This document shows, in pieces, positions 35,887-45,124 of a DNA stretch of 64,000 nucleotides (its first letter is position 1; each line of letters begins with the position of its first letter). The stretch is from the IMG/VR virus record IMGVR_UViG_3300038415_000014, positions 62,001 through 126,000 of that record; one strand, written 5' to 3'. The DNA is from a virus. The notes under the pieces are model-generated. The model did no database searches and had not been told where the DNA came from. It saw only the letters and a list, made by a program, of their open reading frames with translations. The translations under genes and the position numbers were made by a program.

Positions 35887-36252
35887 TTAGACCGGCTGCA
35901 AATGGCCACGAGCTTGATCAATCTTGAGGTAGCGTAGGATGTTGCCGTAAACGGTATAGAAGTCCGCTACCGCTTGGCCAAAGGCAAGCTGATTAGCCAA
36001 GCGAACATACTTTGCACGTCGAAGGATGAACTCAAGATGACGTACACTCTTCAGGTAAAAGGCGGCCCTCTCAAGAGTCTTGAACTCTTCTTCGGAAGCC
36101 TTCACGAGTGAGTAGCGCTGGTTCATATCCTTGACGAGCTTCTGAGTTTGAATAGGTAAAAACAGATGCTTGGGACGCCAAACGTTGTCAATCCTCTGGA
36201 AATCTCCTGTGGTCTCCTGATCCAGGATCTTGATGAGATTTGGCGTCCCCAC
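35887..36252 (-). CDS. Small helical hypothetical protein
   Basis: 121 residues, GTG start immediately after an in-frame TAA; the ribosome site is weak and the frame begins 8 bp past the upstream stop, so reinitiation is likely. It is almost entirely helical (LERAAFYLKSVRHLEFILRR, then LANQLAFGQAVADFYTVYGN). It sits between two beta-rich surface proteins, so an assembly or chaperone role is possible. No family recognised. Confidence 0.68.
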   Translation of the reverse strand: MGTPNLIKILDQETTGDFQRIDNVWRPKHLFLPIQTQKLVKDMNQRYSLVKASEEEFKTLERAAFYLKSVRHLEFILRRAKYVRLANQLAFGQAVADFYTVYGNILRYLKIDQARGHLQPV

Positions 36253-36259
36253 TTAGCAC

Positions 36260-37798
36260 TCATGACGAAGTTAGAGCCACAGCGGGAGTTGACGTGTGTG
36301 TGTTCGCTGTAACTGCTGCTGAATCGACGGTTATGGCGATCCCAGACGGAAGGGCCGCAACTGGAATGACAATCGAGGTTGCAGTGAACGTGGTGAAGCT
36401 GGTAGCCGCTACAGTACCCGCATGAGTCCCAGTGATAGCTACTGTGGTCAGATTCGGCAGAACCGAGAGGAACCCTGTACCGGTCAGGGTCAGGATTCCA
36501 GCAGCAAAGACTGCCTTGCTGACCGTAGGAGTTGCTAGGGTTGCAGTCATCGTGTAGGCTGCAGTCGTCATAGCATCAGCTGTAACCGCCACAGTGCTCG
36601 TCCCGATGGTGAGAACCGGTAGTAACGAAGCCGGGACAACAATCGAAGTAGCACCAACGCTTCCACCAGCTGTTGTGATCTGAGAAGAAGTCAGGGTTAC
36701 AGTAGTCGCCCCAACGACGGTCACCGAGGTCACATCCGGAGCCAAGGAGAGGAAATTGGTACCACCGATGGTTAGGTTGCCTGTACCACCGGCATCGACT
36801 ACGCCGGTCGCGATAGTCGGAGTCGCAGAGGTGATCAGAACAGCTGTAGAGGTCGTAGAATCAGCTGTAACCGATACTGTTGTGGTTCCGACTGCAATAG
36901 TCGGGAGCAAACTCGCCGGGATGACAATCGAGGTGTCGGCAAAACTTCCTCCACCTGCAGCAGCAATAGCAGCAGCCGTGAGAACCGTCGATCCTACTGT
37001 CACCGTTGACAGATCCGGAGCCAGCGAAACGAAGTGAGTACCAGTAAGGGTCAAAACTCCGGTACTGACTACAATCACCGCGGTAGTGATGGTCGGAGCC
37101 GCAGAGGTGATCAGAGCCGTAGCTGACTTGTTGTTTGCATTGACCGTCACAGTTGTCGTTCTGACCGCAATGGTTGGAAGTAAACCAACCGGAATGACAA
37201 TCGAGGTTGCAGTAAAAGTTCCTCCTGCCCCTGTGATGGTAGCCGAGGAGAGCGTTGTGGTACCAATCTTCACCGAGGATACATCCGGGGATACCGAGAG
37301 GAATGTAGTACCAGTGATGGTCAGAGCTTCTGGACTAACCACAATAACTGCTGAGCTAATTACCGGAGCTACTGTAAGGGTAGGGTCTATTGTAGTCACG
37401 GTGATGAGGGGATAGGTTGCATGCCCAGCAATTGTACTAGCTAAAGCTGCAATGACTCCATGATCCTGACTCAATAGAACCCTGTCCGAAAGGTTCACAT
37501 CAATGTACCCAGGAACTGTGGTGCTATGAACCCCACCGGGTAGGATCTCCCATAGTGGGATGTAACACTTTTGCTTCGGATAGTTAACTTCAGGGAGAGT
37601 ACTGGAGTCACGCCCTGCAGTACTACCATCTCTTCGATAACTGGCTGGGGCCAACTTACCGCCCGCGACTAGTACAGGGCTGCCATTGACCCTAGCCCTA
37701 ACCAGCCCACATCTTGCAGATTTGTTGGGGAGTCCATCGTCAATATCACTGACGAGGATAGAACCTGAAATAGTCTGGTTATGGATGAGCCTCAGCAT
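36260..37798 (-). CDS. Virion surface protein with four IPT/TIG-like repeats
   Basis: 512 residues, ATG with AGGAG site. The first 140 residues are a distinct domain (PGYIDVNLSDRVLLSQDHGV). Residues about 145-510 are four tandem units of roughly 90, each built as LTITGTTFLSVSPDVSSV, then TATSIVIPVGLLPTI and TTTVTVNANN; copies 2-4 differ in detail but keep LTLTGT and TSIV[IV]P. These are Ig-like IPT/TIG folds as in bacterial adhesins and phage surface proteins. Thr and Ser are abundant, making it a fitting acceptor for the glycosyltransferase encoded divergently next door. The acceptor role is inference. Confidence 0.82.
   Translation of the reverse strand: MLRLIHNQTISGSILVSDIDDGLPNKSARCGLVRARVNGSPVLVAGGKLAPASYRRDGSTAGRDSSTLPEVNYPKQKCYIPLWEILPGGVHSTTVPGYIDVNLSDRVLLSQDHGVIAALASTIAGHATYPLITVTTIDPTLTVAPVISSAVIVVSPEALTITGTTFLSVSPDVSSVKIGTTTLSSATITGAGGTFTATSIVIPVGLLPTIAVRTTTVTVNANNKSATALITSAAPTITTAVIVVSTGVLTLTGTHFVSLAPDLSTVTVGSTVLTAAAIAAAGGGSFADTSIVIPASLLPTIAVGTTTVSVTADSTTSTAVLITSATPTIATGVVDAGGTGNLTIGGTNFLSLAPDVTSVTVVGATTVTLTSSQITTAGGSVGATSIVVPASLLPVLTIGTSTVAVTADAMTTAAYTMTATLATPTVSKAVFAAGILTLTGTGFLSVLPNLTTVAITGTHAGTVAATSFTTFTATSIVIPVAALPSGIAITVDSAAVTANTHTSTPAVALTSS
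36263..37366 (-). repeat. Four tandem about 270-bp coding repeats (IPT-like modules)
   Basis: The four Ig-like units of the 512-residue protein are visible at DNA level as diverged direct repeats, for example the recurring coding of TSIVIP followed by LLPTIAV. Divergence shows old duplication under selection rather than recent expansion. Confidence 0.7.
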
Positions 37799-38092
37799 CT
37801 AACAGCTCCTAGCTAGTGAGTGGACAGGGTTCAATGGGATAAGCCCTATAAGAAGATCAACCGGGGACCAACTCGCCGGAAGGAGTTCAGTCAAGCTGTC
37901 CTTGGTCATACTGCTGTAGGGCATAAAGAAAAACTCAAGCCAACGCTGGGGTGCAATAAGTGACCAGTTTTCACTAGGTCACGGGTCCTCAGATACTCTA
38001 GTGGCCTGTCGGTGTTTGCAGGTCTACGGGCCTATTTAGAAAGATAGCCATCCTTCTAGCTGATAATAGGTGACTTAGGTGTAGGAGTAGCC
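37799..38092. promoter_or_regulatory. Divergent intergenic region
   Basis: A 294-bp gap between the minus-strand IPT-repeat gene and the plus-strand glycosyltransferase, the only divergent junction here; both transcription units must start in or near it. It has a 6-bp hairpin (GTGACC/GGTCAC, 37960-37982), a GATAAT that could be a -10 box (38061-38066) without a convincing -35, and an AGGAG ribosome site 5 nt before the ATG at 38093. No gene is seen in it. Confidence 0.5.
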
Positions 38093-41000
38093 ATGACTAT
38101 TGCTGGCATCAGAGTCCTCACCATCGGAAAGACATTCAGTCTACCCCACAATGTCGCGCATATCGAAGGTACAACCCACCTACTCGAAACAATCGCCACC
38201 TTTAGACCAGATGTCATAGTCACCCCCGAGTATGTACCAGGAGCGCTCACTCAGGCTTGCCACGAGTTGAGGAAACGGTGGATCCATGTTCCGCCTGACG
38301 TGTCCGCTGAGGAGCTTTGTTCACTAGTCGAGGGATGCTACTCGTTCAACCTTTGGACTGAGAATCAATTCGCAAAAGATCACCCGATGGTCTCTGTATA
38401 TACCCCTACTCATGACTCAGGAGACTACCTGCAGGATACATTCCAGTCGCTGCGAGGTCAGACCTATGCCAACTGGGAATGGGTTGTCGTAGATGACCAC
38501 TCCTCAGACAAGACCTGGGCCAGGCTCCAAGAGTTCGCAGCCCAGGATTACCGAGTTCGACCATTCCAAAGTGGTATGCACCTAGGTAAAATAGGTGCAC
38601 TCAAAGACCTGACTACCAGACTCTGCAGGGGAAAGTACCTTGTTGAACTAGACCACGACGATATGCTTACAGAAACAGCTTTGGATGAGGTAAAGAATGC
38701 CTTCGAAGCTCACCCTGATGTTGGTATGGTTTACACAAATAGTGCTTCGTTCTATGAGAACGGGAACCCTCAACGATTCTCAGGATCACCATGGGATGAT
38801 CCCAATAGGTACCGCGAGGTTGAGTACCACGGGCGAAAGTACTTGGAGTGCAGCAACCCGAATATTTATGATCGATTTGGACCACATTTCACTCAGGTAT
38901 TCGGTTGGTTCCTCACAGTAGGCCCCCACCACATCCGGGCGTTTCGAGCAGACACCTTCCGCCAGCTGGGAGGCTACAACCCAGAGCTACCTATCGCGGA
39001 TGACTGGGACCTGTATGCCAGGTTCTTCCTAGAGTCTAAGTGCTTCCACATAGACAAGCTCCTGTACTTGTATCGGTACCGAGATGGTTTTGGCAATGTT
39101 ACCTTCCAACGCCTCCAGTCCATTCAAGACCACTTGGCCCTAGGTCGAAACCACTACGTTGAAAGATTCAGGAGGAAGAACGAGGAGCTACTGGCTAGCC
39201 AAACCCCTGTCTTCGTGGTCAACGACCCAACACCAAAACCTTGCCCAGATGAGAGCCCATCCGCCAGTATCTCATTCGTTGTTCTAGATGCCACTGGCAA
39301 GGATAACGCGGTTGACTGCCTGAAGAGCCTGAAGCTCTATGCCCCTGATGCAGAGATTATCCTAGTCGAGAATGGTTGTGATTCAAAAGCTCGAAAAGAG
39401 GCTCATACTGCTCTGACAAGCTCTCATAACCTTGGGTTCGGAGCTGGATGCAACTTAGGTGCTAGTGCGGCCACCCGTCCGTACTTGTGCTTCATTAATG
39501 ATGATGCAGCCCTCGTGGACGCGGAGACTATCCCAAAGCTCCTAGTTGCTGCCAAGATGAATGCCATTGCTGGGGCCTACTCGGACCGGGCAAAGCCTCC
39601 TCAAGGAGACTGGTCACCTGAGTCAGCACCAAAGGCGGACCAAGTTCTACCCATGGTAGCCGGGCTCTGCATGGTGATGTCCAAGAGCCTGTTTGACTCT
39701 CTCGGAGGGTTTGACCCACGCTTCTTGACCTGGGAGGATGATGACCTCTGTGTCAGGGCTAGACGCCGAGGGGCGAGCTGTGTAGCTGTCGGAGGAACCT
39801 TCGTTCATCACAAGGGTCACCAGACCTTCGAGGCCATGAAGCTCGACCATGTGGCGGTCGAGGACAAGAACCATAGGCTATTCAACCTAAAGCACCCAAA
39901 GATCAAGATCATTGCCATTGCCAAGAATGAGGAGAACTGCATTGTCGAGTTCTTCAAGCAGTTCGAGTCAATCACACACGATTGGTACATGCTCGACACG
40001 GGCTCGACAGACAGAACAATAGAACTGGCTGATTCTATTGGAGTTAGAGTGGAATCTGCTCCGTTCGTGGACTTTGCCACTACCCGCAACCAAGCTTTGA
40101 ATACCTTTGACCCAAAGGAGTGTTGGACTGACTCAGAAGGTAGCTGGGTTATCATGCTCGACCCTGACGAGCGCTTGGACAAGCAAACCATCGCTGCCAT
40201 CCCTGAACTGATCTTCAACAGGCGTATCGTCTCGCAGAGCGCGTTTGATACTTATCTTGCACCCCTGACCGCTGTATACCCAGACGGAAGTAGAAAAGAA
40301 TTTGTAGCCAAGCCATTCCTTTTCAAGAACAACAGCACCTCCAAATGGGTTTTCAAGGTTCATGAGAAGTGGGTAACTGAGGACCATTGCTCGTGTCATG
40401 GTCAATGCGCGATAGTCACCAACGCACTCATCGAGCATCGGATTGAGTTCCACACAGGCAAGCATCGCGATGGGGCCGAAGACCTGTACTCCAGGTTGAT
40501 GTCCGAGGAGCCCTACTTCCAAGACCCAGAGTACAAGGCCAAGATGCGTGAGGATCATCCCATACTCGACTATGATCACACGGATGACCCTCGGATAGCC
40601 AAGATCCAAGCGGGTCCACTGGTCAGCGTGGTAATCCCAACGTACAAGAGAACAGACTTACTAAGAAAAGCCGTACTCTCTGCCCTAACTCAATCGTACA
40701 AGACGCTGGAAGTCATTATTGTTGGGGATCACTGTCCAGAGTTGGATTCGGCTGCGTTCGACGTGAGTCCCTACTCAGAAGAGCCACGAGTCAGGGTCAT
40801 CAATCTGGCAGAGAACCATGGGGCTGGTGGAGCAGAGCCCAGGAACATAGCCATCAACCTAGCTACCGGGCAGTACATCGCCTATCTGGATGATGACAAC
40901 ACCTGGGCGAAAGACCACGTGAGCAACTTGCTGACTACCATCTTGGCGGAGAAGTCTGTCTGGGGTTGGTCGTCGATGATGGTCAATGGGGTCGACCTGA

Positions 41001-42061
41001 ACTTCGATCGGCTTGAGCGTGGTAAGATTGACACCTCGTGTGTCATTCACCACAAGAGCCTAATCCAGAAGCATGGGGTTTGGAAGCCAAGAACCGAGGC
41101 AAACTATTGGCATGACTACGAGTTGTTCTCACGCTGGAGAAAAGAGCCTCAGACGGTAACTGGATACCCGTCAGTCAGCTATAATGCGAGTGCTTCTGGG
41201 CAAGGAGCCTTCCTGGCTAGCCTGACATCTTCAGACCAAGTCACTGACCTACCATTTGAACCTTCTGCTGCGATACCCCCTGAACCAAACCTACTGACCA
41301 TCGGCATCCTGAGTCTGGAATCCCGTGCTGATATGCTCAGCAAGTTGCTACAGGAGCTTGAGCGCCAACAAGCGACTCTACCCTCCTCTAACTCCGTAAA
41401 GATCGTACTTGAGGTGGACAATGGGGATGCCACTGTTGGGGGCAAGCGTCAGAAGATCATAAACGAGTGCAGTACTGAGTACTTGTGTTTTGTAGATGAT
41501 GATGACCTGGTAGAACCAACCTACCTGCAGTCAGTCCTACGGGCTCTCAAGGGCAAACCTGACTGTGTCACATTCAAGGGCATAGTCACCACTGACAACC
41601 ATAACCCCGAGCAGTTCCGCTTGTCCTTGCACTACCCAGCAGGAGCTTGGTCCAAGGATGCTCAGGGGACTCACATGAGGACCCCGAACCATCTGTGTCC
41701 AATGAAGATTGAGATAATGAGGAAAGTGACCTACCGAGACATTACCTCATATGAGGATGCTCTCTGGGGCATGTGGATCCACCCACTCCTGCATAGTCAA
41801 TGCCATATTGACGAGGTCTTGTACCACTACCGATACAGCCCAACCGGGTCAGAAGCAGCCAAGAGAGCACCGAAGCTCATTCCAGGGAAGCTGTTTGAGC
41901 TAGGGGCAGACGGGCTCTTCTATGACTTGAATGGAAAGTCCTACGCCCCCGAGAAGGCTCTTGAGATACTCAACGACCTGATTGGTGCGACCAGACCCCA
42001 GGATGTGACTGCCTTCACACTACGATACCCTGTTCTGTTCAAAGAACTACCAAAGCCCTAG
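38093..42061 (+). CDS. Five-domain GT-A glycosyltransferase
   Basis: 1322 residues, the only plus-strand gene. After a 95-residue N-terminal domain, five GT-A units follow, each with a nucleotide-sugar strand and an acidic metal motif: unit 1 at about 98 (VSVYTPTHD ... LDHDD at 187); unit 2 at about 392 (FVVLDATG ... FINDDA, then TWEDDDLC); unit 3 at about 602 (KIIAIAKNEEN ... MLDPDE); unit 4 at about 841 (VSVVIPTYKR ... YLDDDN); unit 5 at about 1065 (TIGILSLESR ... FVDDDD). Units 1, 2 and 4 look like GT2. All five keep DxD-type residues, so all may be active. They should transfer sugars in steps, most plausibly onto the flanking Ser/Thr/Asn-rich virion fibres. The 3' end overlaps the convergent gene by 4 bp. 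Confidence 0.93.
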   Translation: MTIAGIRVLTIGKTFSLPHNVAHIEGTTHLLETIATFRPDVIVTPEYVPGALTQACHELRKRWIHVPPDVSAEELCSLVEGCYSFNLWTENQFAKDHPMVSVYTPTHDSGDYLQDTFQSLRGQTYANWEWVVVDDHSSDKTWARLQEFAAQDYRVRPFQSGMHLGKIGALKDLTTRLCRGKYLVELDHDDMLTETALDEVKNAFEAHPDVGMVYTNSASFYENGNPQRFSGSPWDDPNRYREVEYHGRKYLECSNPNIYDRFGPHFTQVFGWFLTVGPHHIRAFRADTFRQLGGYNPELPIADDWDLYARFFLESKCFHIDKLLYLYRYRDGFGNVTFQRLQSIQDHLALGRNHYVERFRRKNEELLASQTPVFVVNDPTPKPCPDESPSASISFVVLDATGKDNAVDCLKSLKLYAPDAEIILVENGCDSKARKEAHTALTSSHNLGFGAGCNLGASAATRPYLCFINDDAALVDAETIPKLLVAAKMNAIAGAYSDRAKPPQGDWSPESAPKADQVLPMVAGLCMVMSKSLFDSLGGFDPRFLTWEDDDLCVRARRRGASCVAVGGTFVHHKGHQTFEAMKLDHVAVEDKNHRLFNLKHPKIKIIAIAKNEENCIVEFFKQFESITHDWYMLDTGSTDRTIELADSIGVRVESAPFVDFATTRNQALNTFDPKECWTDSEGSWVIMLDPDERLDKQTIAAIPELIFNRRIVSQSAFDTYLAPLTAVYPDGSRKEFVAKPFLFKNNSTSKWVFKVHEKWVTEDHCSCHGQCAIVTNALIEHRIEFHTGKHRDGAEDLYSRLMSEEPYFQDPEYKAKMREDHPILDYDHTDDPRIAKIQAGPLVSVVIPTYKRTDLLRKAVLSALTQSYKTLEVIIVGDHCPELDSAAFDVSPYSEEPRVRVINLAENHGAGGAEPRNIAINLATGQYIAYLDDDNTWAKDHVSNLLTTILAEKSVWGWSSMMVNGVDLNFDRLERGKIDTSCVIHHKSLIQKHGVWKPRTEANYWHDYELFSRWRKEPQTVTGYPSVSYNASASGQGAFLASLTSSDQVTDLPFEPSAAIPPEPNLLTIGILSLESRADMLSKLLQELERQQATLPSSNSVKIVLEVDNGDATVGGKRQKIINECSTEYLCFVDDDDLVEPTYLQSVLRALKGKPDCVTFKGIVTTDNHNPEQFRLSLHYPAGAWSKDAQGTHMRTPNHLCPMKIEIMRKVTYRDITSYEDALWGMWIHPLLHSQCHIDEVLYHYRYSPTGSEAAKRAPKLIPGKLFELGADGLFYDLNGKSYAPEKALEILNDLIGATRPQDVTAFTLRYPVLFKELPKP

Positions 42062-42732
42062 AAGTCACACCCAAAAAGTACAGAGTTACCTGGTCCAGCA
42101 CCCCCGTACGGAGCTATGGATGCTATTACCTCAGCGGCAAGTGTGAAGTTTGGACTACTGTTCCAACCAGCATTATTAATGCCAGGGGTTGTAGTAGTAG
42201 TTAGACCGCCTGCACCGGCTATGTTGCTTGATGAGGGGTTGGTTAGCATTGAAGTGTAAATAGGTGTCAATGTAGTACCTGGAGTCACACCTACAAAGTC
42301 AAAGAGCCAAGCATTAGCAGCAATAGTGGTGATAGTCGTAGCTATGCTAGCAGCGGAGGCCGCGGTAACTGATTTAGTAACTCCTGGAGCTGTTTGAGCA
42401 GCTCCAAGTAGCGAGATAGAACCCCCTCCAGTATAAGTTGTGGACCCAGACGAAGTTACGATGATGTTATAGGTTCCAGAGGCTGGAAGTTGTGACTCTA
42501 GTGCATAATAGATTGCTACTAGCAGACCAGTGCTACTTAGTACAGAAACAGCTAAGCTTAGGGTTACACTATTATTGTAAGTTACCTGATTCAAGGTTGG
42601 ACCTGAACCAGCCATAACAGTACCAACCAAAAGGATGCGATTGTTGCCAGACGCGCCAATGGTATGACTAAAAGTCACCTGGTTGCTTGTAACAGCAGAA
42701 CCAGCACTAGAATAATCGTAGCTTAGGGCCAA
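42058..42732 (-). CDS. Beta-rich fibre or adhesin-like protein
   Basis: 224 residues, TTG start at 42732, 4 bp after the upstream stop; no ATG lies near. The sequence begins SYDYSSAGSAVTSNQVTFSH, then RILLVGTVMAG, LNQVTYNNSVTLSLA and a YNIIVTSSG strand. This is the pattern of a small jelly-roll or Ig-like family found in phage tail-fibre gene groups. It is rich in Ser, Thr and Ala, with little charge, and ends NSVLFGCDF. It converges on the glycosyltransferase gene. A surface location is inferred. Confidence 0.75.
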   Translation of the reverse strand: MALSYDYSSAGSAVTSNQVTFSHTIGASGNNRILLVGTVMAGSGPTLNQVTYNNSVTLSLAVSVLSSTGLLVAIYYALESQLPASGTYNIIVTSSGSTTYTGGGSISLLGAAQTAPGVTKSVTAASAASIATTITTIAANAWLFDFVGVTPGTTLTPIYTSMLTNPSSSNIAGAGGLTTTTTPGINNAGWNSSPNFTLAAEVIASIAPYGGAGPGNSVLFGCDF

Positions 42733-42736
42733 AGAA

Positions 42737-43330
42737 TTAACCTATCTTAGCAATGCACAACCTAGCCCGACGACAGTGTACAGTCACGGCCCCGACATTC
42801 TTGTATTGCAATAGTAGGGTTACCGTGGCCCCATCGACCACAGTAAAAGGTACCACTACACTGAATACATGCGGAACCGCTTGTTCCCAAGAGTCTTCAT
42901 ACAAGGCAGAACCATTGTATGATAGCAAAGCATCACTGAAGGTGCTGGCTACGAGTGTATCCAAGAAATGCTCACAATCCAAAGTTCCAAGATAGGTACC
43001 AGCAGGCAAGGGGCCTGCATTGAGGGTTAGTTTAGTCACATAAGCACTACCAGAGGTAGTGGTGTCCGAGGTATCCGTTGCCTGCACCAACGTGGAGCCG
43101 AATACAGCACCTGTATGAGCGGCCACGACCGCATTCAGGGCGGTGATATCAGAAGCCGACAACTCACCAGTAAACGTGAGAACGACTGCGGATCCAGTTA
43201 GCTGAGGTTGGCCTGCTAATGGAACACTCAAACTTGCCGCTACGATCTGAGCAGCTAGAACTGGTGAGTTCACTACGTGATTGGGAAACTCTGTGAGTTG
43301 GTAGGTTTCGGTAGAAGTCAGTGAAGGCAT
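42737..43330 (-). CDS. Fibre-associated beta protein
   Basis: 197 residues, ATG with AGGAGA site. A helical N-terminal stretch (FPNHVVNSPVLAAQIVAA) precedes strands, and a C-terminal sandwich (VFSVVVPFTVVDGATVTLLL) ends in CRRARLCIAKIG. It lies between the collagen-like fibre and another beta protein in a fibre operon. I infer a fibre accessory or tip protein. No family is recognised firmly. Confidence 0.7.
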   Translation of the reverse strand: MPSLTSTETYQLTEFPNHVVNSPVLAAQIVAASLSVPLAGQPQLTGSAVVLTFTGELSASDITALNAVVAAHTGAVFGSTLVQATDTSDTTTSGSAYVTKLTLNAGPLPAGTYLGTLDCEHFLDTLVASTFSDALLSYNGSALYEDSWEQAVPHVFSVVVPFTVVDGATVTLLLQYKNVGAVTVHCRRARLCIAKIG

Positions 43331-43339
43331 GTGATTCTC

Positions 43340-44413
43340 CTAGGGTGCAAATGCTTTAGAGATAACTGCGTAGATCTGGGACCCGTTGTAGTAGATAGCC
43401 ACTATATCCTGAGACCCATTGGGTGTGCTTAAGACTAAATTAGTAGCCTTGCCTCCAGGAGCCCATACAGCTGTTGGCCATGTTAGGATTCGGCTACCTG
43501 TACCGTCTTGTACGACACGCAAAATGTAGTTACCTACCCCGGGGAAGGTGATCCCTGTGATAGTAACGCTCCCTCCGAGCAAGACCATCTGCTTTTGACC
43601 ATTCGAGAAGGAGATGGCAAAGTTAGACGTGACAGCTGTACCACTGTTGATTTGATACTCTGCCGAAAACGCGACATATACCTCACCTGTTGCTGTTGTC
43701 GGGAAGTTGCCTTGGAAGCCTTGGTTGCCTTGCCACCCTTGAGCGCCTTGCCATCCCTGATTGCCTTGGTTACCCTGGTTTCCTTGCCAACCTTGCCAAC
43801 CTTGATTGCCTTGGACGCCCTGGACTCCGGTTGATCCAATAGCGCCCTGGAAGCCTTGGTTGCCTTGATTACCTTGTCGGCCCTGCTGGCCTTGGACGCC
43901 CTGGATCCCTTGGACTCCCTGGGTACCTTGCCATCCTTGGTTGCCTTGATTCCCTTGCCAGCCCTGAGATCCGACAAGGCCCTGGTTGCCTTGCCATCCT
44001 TGAACGCCTTGACCTCCGACGTTCCCTTGGTTGCCCTGCCAGCCCTGGGGGCCCTGCCAACCTTGATTACCTTGGTTGCCTTGCCAGCCCTGAGGGCCCT
44101 GATCCCCCAGCGCACCTTGCCAACCTTGGTTGCCTTGATTACCCTGGTTGCCTTGCCAACCCTGAGGGCCCTGGACTCCCGTCCCCTGCCATCCTTGGTT
44201 GCCTTGGTTGCCTTGATTCCCTTGCCAACCCTGAGCACCCTGAGGGCCCTGGATCCCGGTTCCCTGCCAACCTTGATTACCTTGGTTGCCGGTTGATCCG
44301 ACATCTCCCTGATACCCCTGATTGCCTTGAGTTCCGGTTAATCCGGTGAGACCTTGGTTGCCTTGCCAACCTTGGTTGCCTTGGTCTCCTTTCAGGTTGT
44401 TGACAAGATACAC
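43340..44413 (-). CDS. Collagen-like fibre protein rich in Trp and Gln
   Basis: 357 residues, GTG start with a GGGAGG site. Residues 9-237 are about 75 Gly-X-Y triplets, dominated by GNQ and GWQ (GNQGWQGNQG); two places read GT-GIQ and GT-GVQ, each one residue short. Proline is almost absent apart from GPQ. The last 120 residues are a beta-rich cap (FPGVGNYILRVVQDGTGSR, LTWPTAVW) of the kind that ends phage fibre trimers. It should form a triple-helical fibre. Tryptophan at X positions is unusual for collagen and may serve stacking or glycan contact. Confidence 0.88.
   Translation of the reverse strand: MYLVNNLKGDQGNQGWQGNQGLTGLTGTQGNQGYQGDVGSTGNQGNQGWQGTGIQGPQGAQGWQGNQGNQGNQGWQGTGVQGPQGWQGNQGNQGNQGWQGALGDQGPQGWQGNQGNQGWQGPQGWQGNQGNVGGQGVQGWQGNQGLVGSQGWQGNQGNQGWQGTQGVQGIQGVQGQQGRQGNQGNQGFQGAIGSTGVQGVQGNQGWQGWQGNQGNQGNQGWQGAQGWQGNQGFQGNFPTTATGEVYVAFSAEYQINSGTAVTSNFAISFSNGQKQMVLLGGSVTITGITFPGVGNYILRVVQDGTGSRILTWPTAVWAPGGKATNLVLSTPNGSQDIVAIYYNGSQIYAVISKAFAP
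43712..44389 (-). repeat. Coding minisatellite of the collagen-like fibre
   Basis: A 9- and 18-bp periodic array encoding GNQ and GWQ triplets. On the plus strand it reads as repeated CCTTGGTTGCCTTGCCA units. Such arrays expand and contract by slippage, so fibre length may vary between isolates. Confidence 0.8.
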
Positions 44414-44446
44414 TCACGCCTCCCGCCAGGTTAAACCGACTGTGAA

Positions 44447-45124
44447 TTAGCGTGGGTTTGCGTATGTGAACTGGCAGGAGAACGCGCAGGTAGCTCCCGA
44501 ACCTCGAATCCAGAAAGAGGAGACAATACCTTCGAATCCGATACTCTCTTGGCTTGATGCTTGACCTGGAACAACAATTTCAGGGCCACCTTCCTGAAAA
44601 GCCACATACAAGTTCACACTAGTACTCAGATTCCTAACTCTGAAGTTAGACATCTGCCGCGGGAGGTCAATCTGTAGCGAATCGGTGATCGAAGATCCAG
44701 ACGGAGCTGTAGAGTTAAACCCAGCTTGTTCATTACCTACAAACGGCGGAAGGACTAGCGTAGGTGCGCTTGGGGCTGGGTTACTAGCAAACTCACTGCC
44801 ACTTGCGTCAACATAGACTAGCTTCAACCAGAAGTGACTTGTATCTGGTATTGGGTGAGCAAGAAGGCTTGACGACGGCTTTAGGAGAAGCTGTACGTTA
44901 TTACCAGGTTGAATAGGGTTCTGAGGTCCGGCGACTGCTGGATCAACAAATCCAGTATTAGTAACGGTAATTATCTCAGCTGGGGCTGTGAAGTTGGGAT
45001 CATCGTCTGTATCAGTATAAAAGCGATACTTCAGTACGCCGGTCTTTTGAAAGTCCAACAAGGGCGTTACTAGATGAATGAAGCCTGGCTTGCGTCGTAG
45101 GATTGAGAAGAGGCGTCCGCTCAT
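44447..45124 (-). CDS. Virion structural protein, beta-rich
   Basis: 225 residues; ATG overlaps the upstream stop (ATGA), with an AGGTGG site. It opens SGRLFSILRRKPGFIHLVTP, followed by strands LKYRFYTDTDDDPNF and, after a Pro-rich linker, a second sandwich (DSLQIDLPRQMSNFRVRNLS). It sits next to the collagen-like fibre and is probably part of the same appendage. No family named. Confidence 0.7.
   Translation of the reverse strand: MSGRLFSILRRKPGFIHLVTPLLDFQKTGVLKYRFYTDTDDDPNFTAPAEIITVTNTGFVDPAVAGPQNPIQPGNNVQLLLKPSSSLLAHPIPDTSHFWLKLVYVDASGSEFASNPAPSAPTLVLPPFVGNEQAGFNSTAPSGSSITDSLQIDLPRQMSNFRVRNLSTSVNLYVAFQEGGPEIVVPGQASSQESIGFEGIVSSFWIRGSGATCAFSCQFTYANPR

Noticed and set aside
43856-44296. 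Long plus-strand frame opposite the collagen-like gene
   Set aside because: It mirrors the Gly-x-y repeats, has a Leu/Ala/Pro pattern forced by them, and no ribosome site.
43712-44389. Regular short repeats as a CRISPR array
   Set aside because: Units are contiguous coding triplets without unique spacers.
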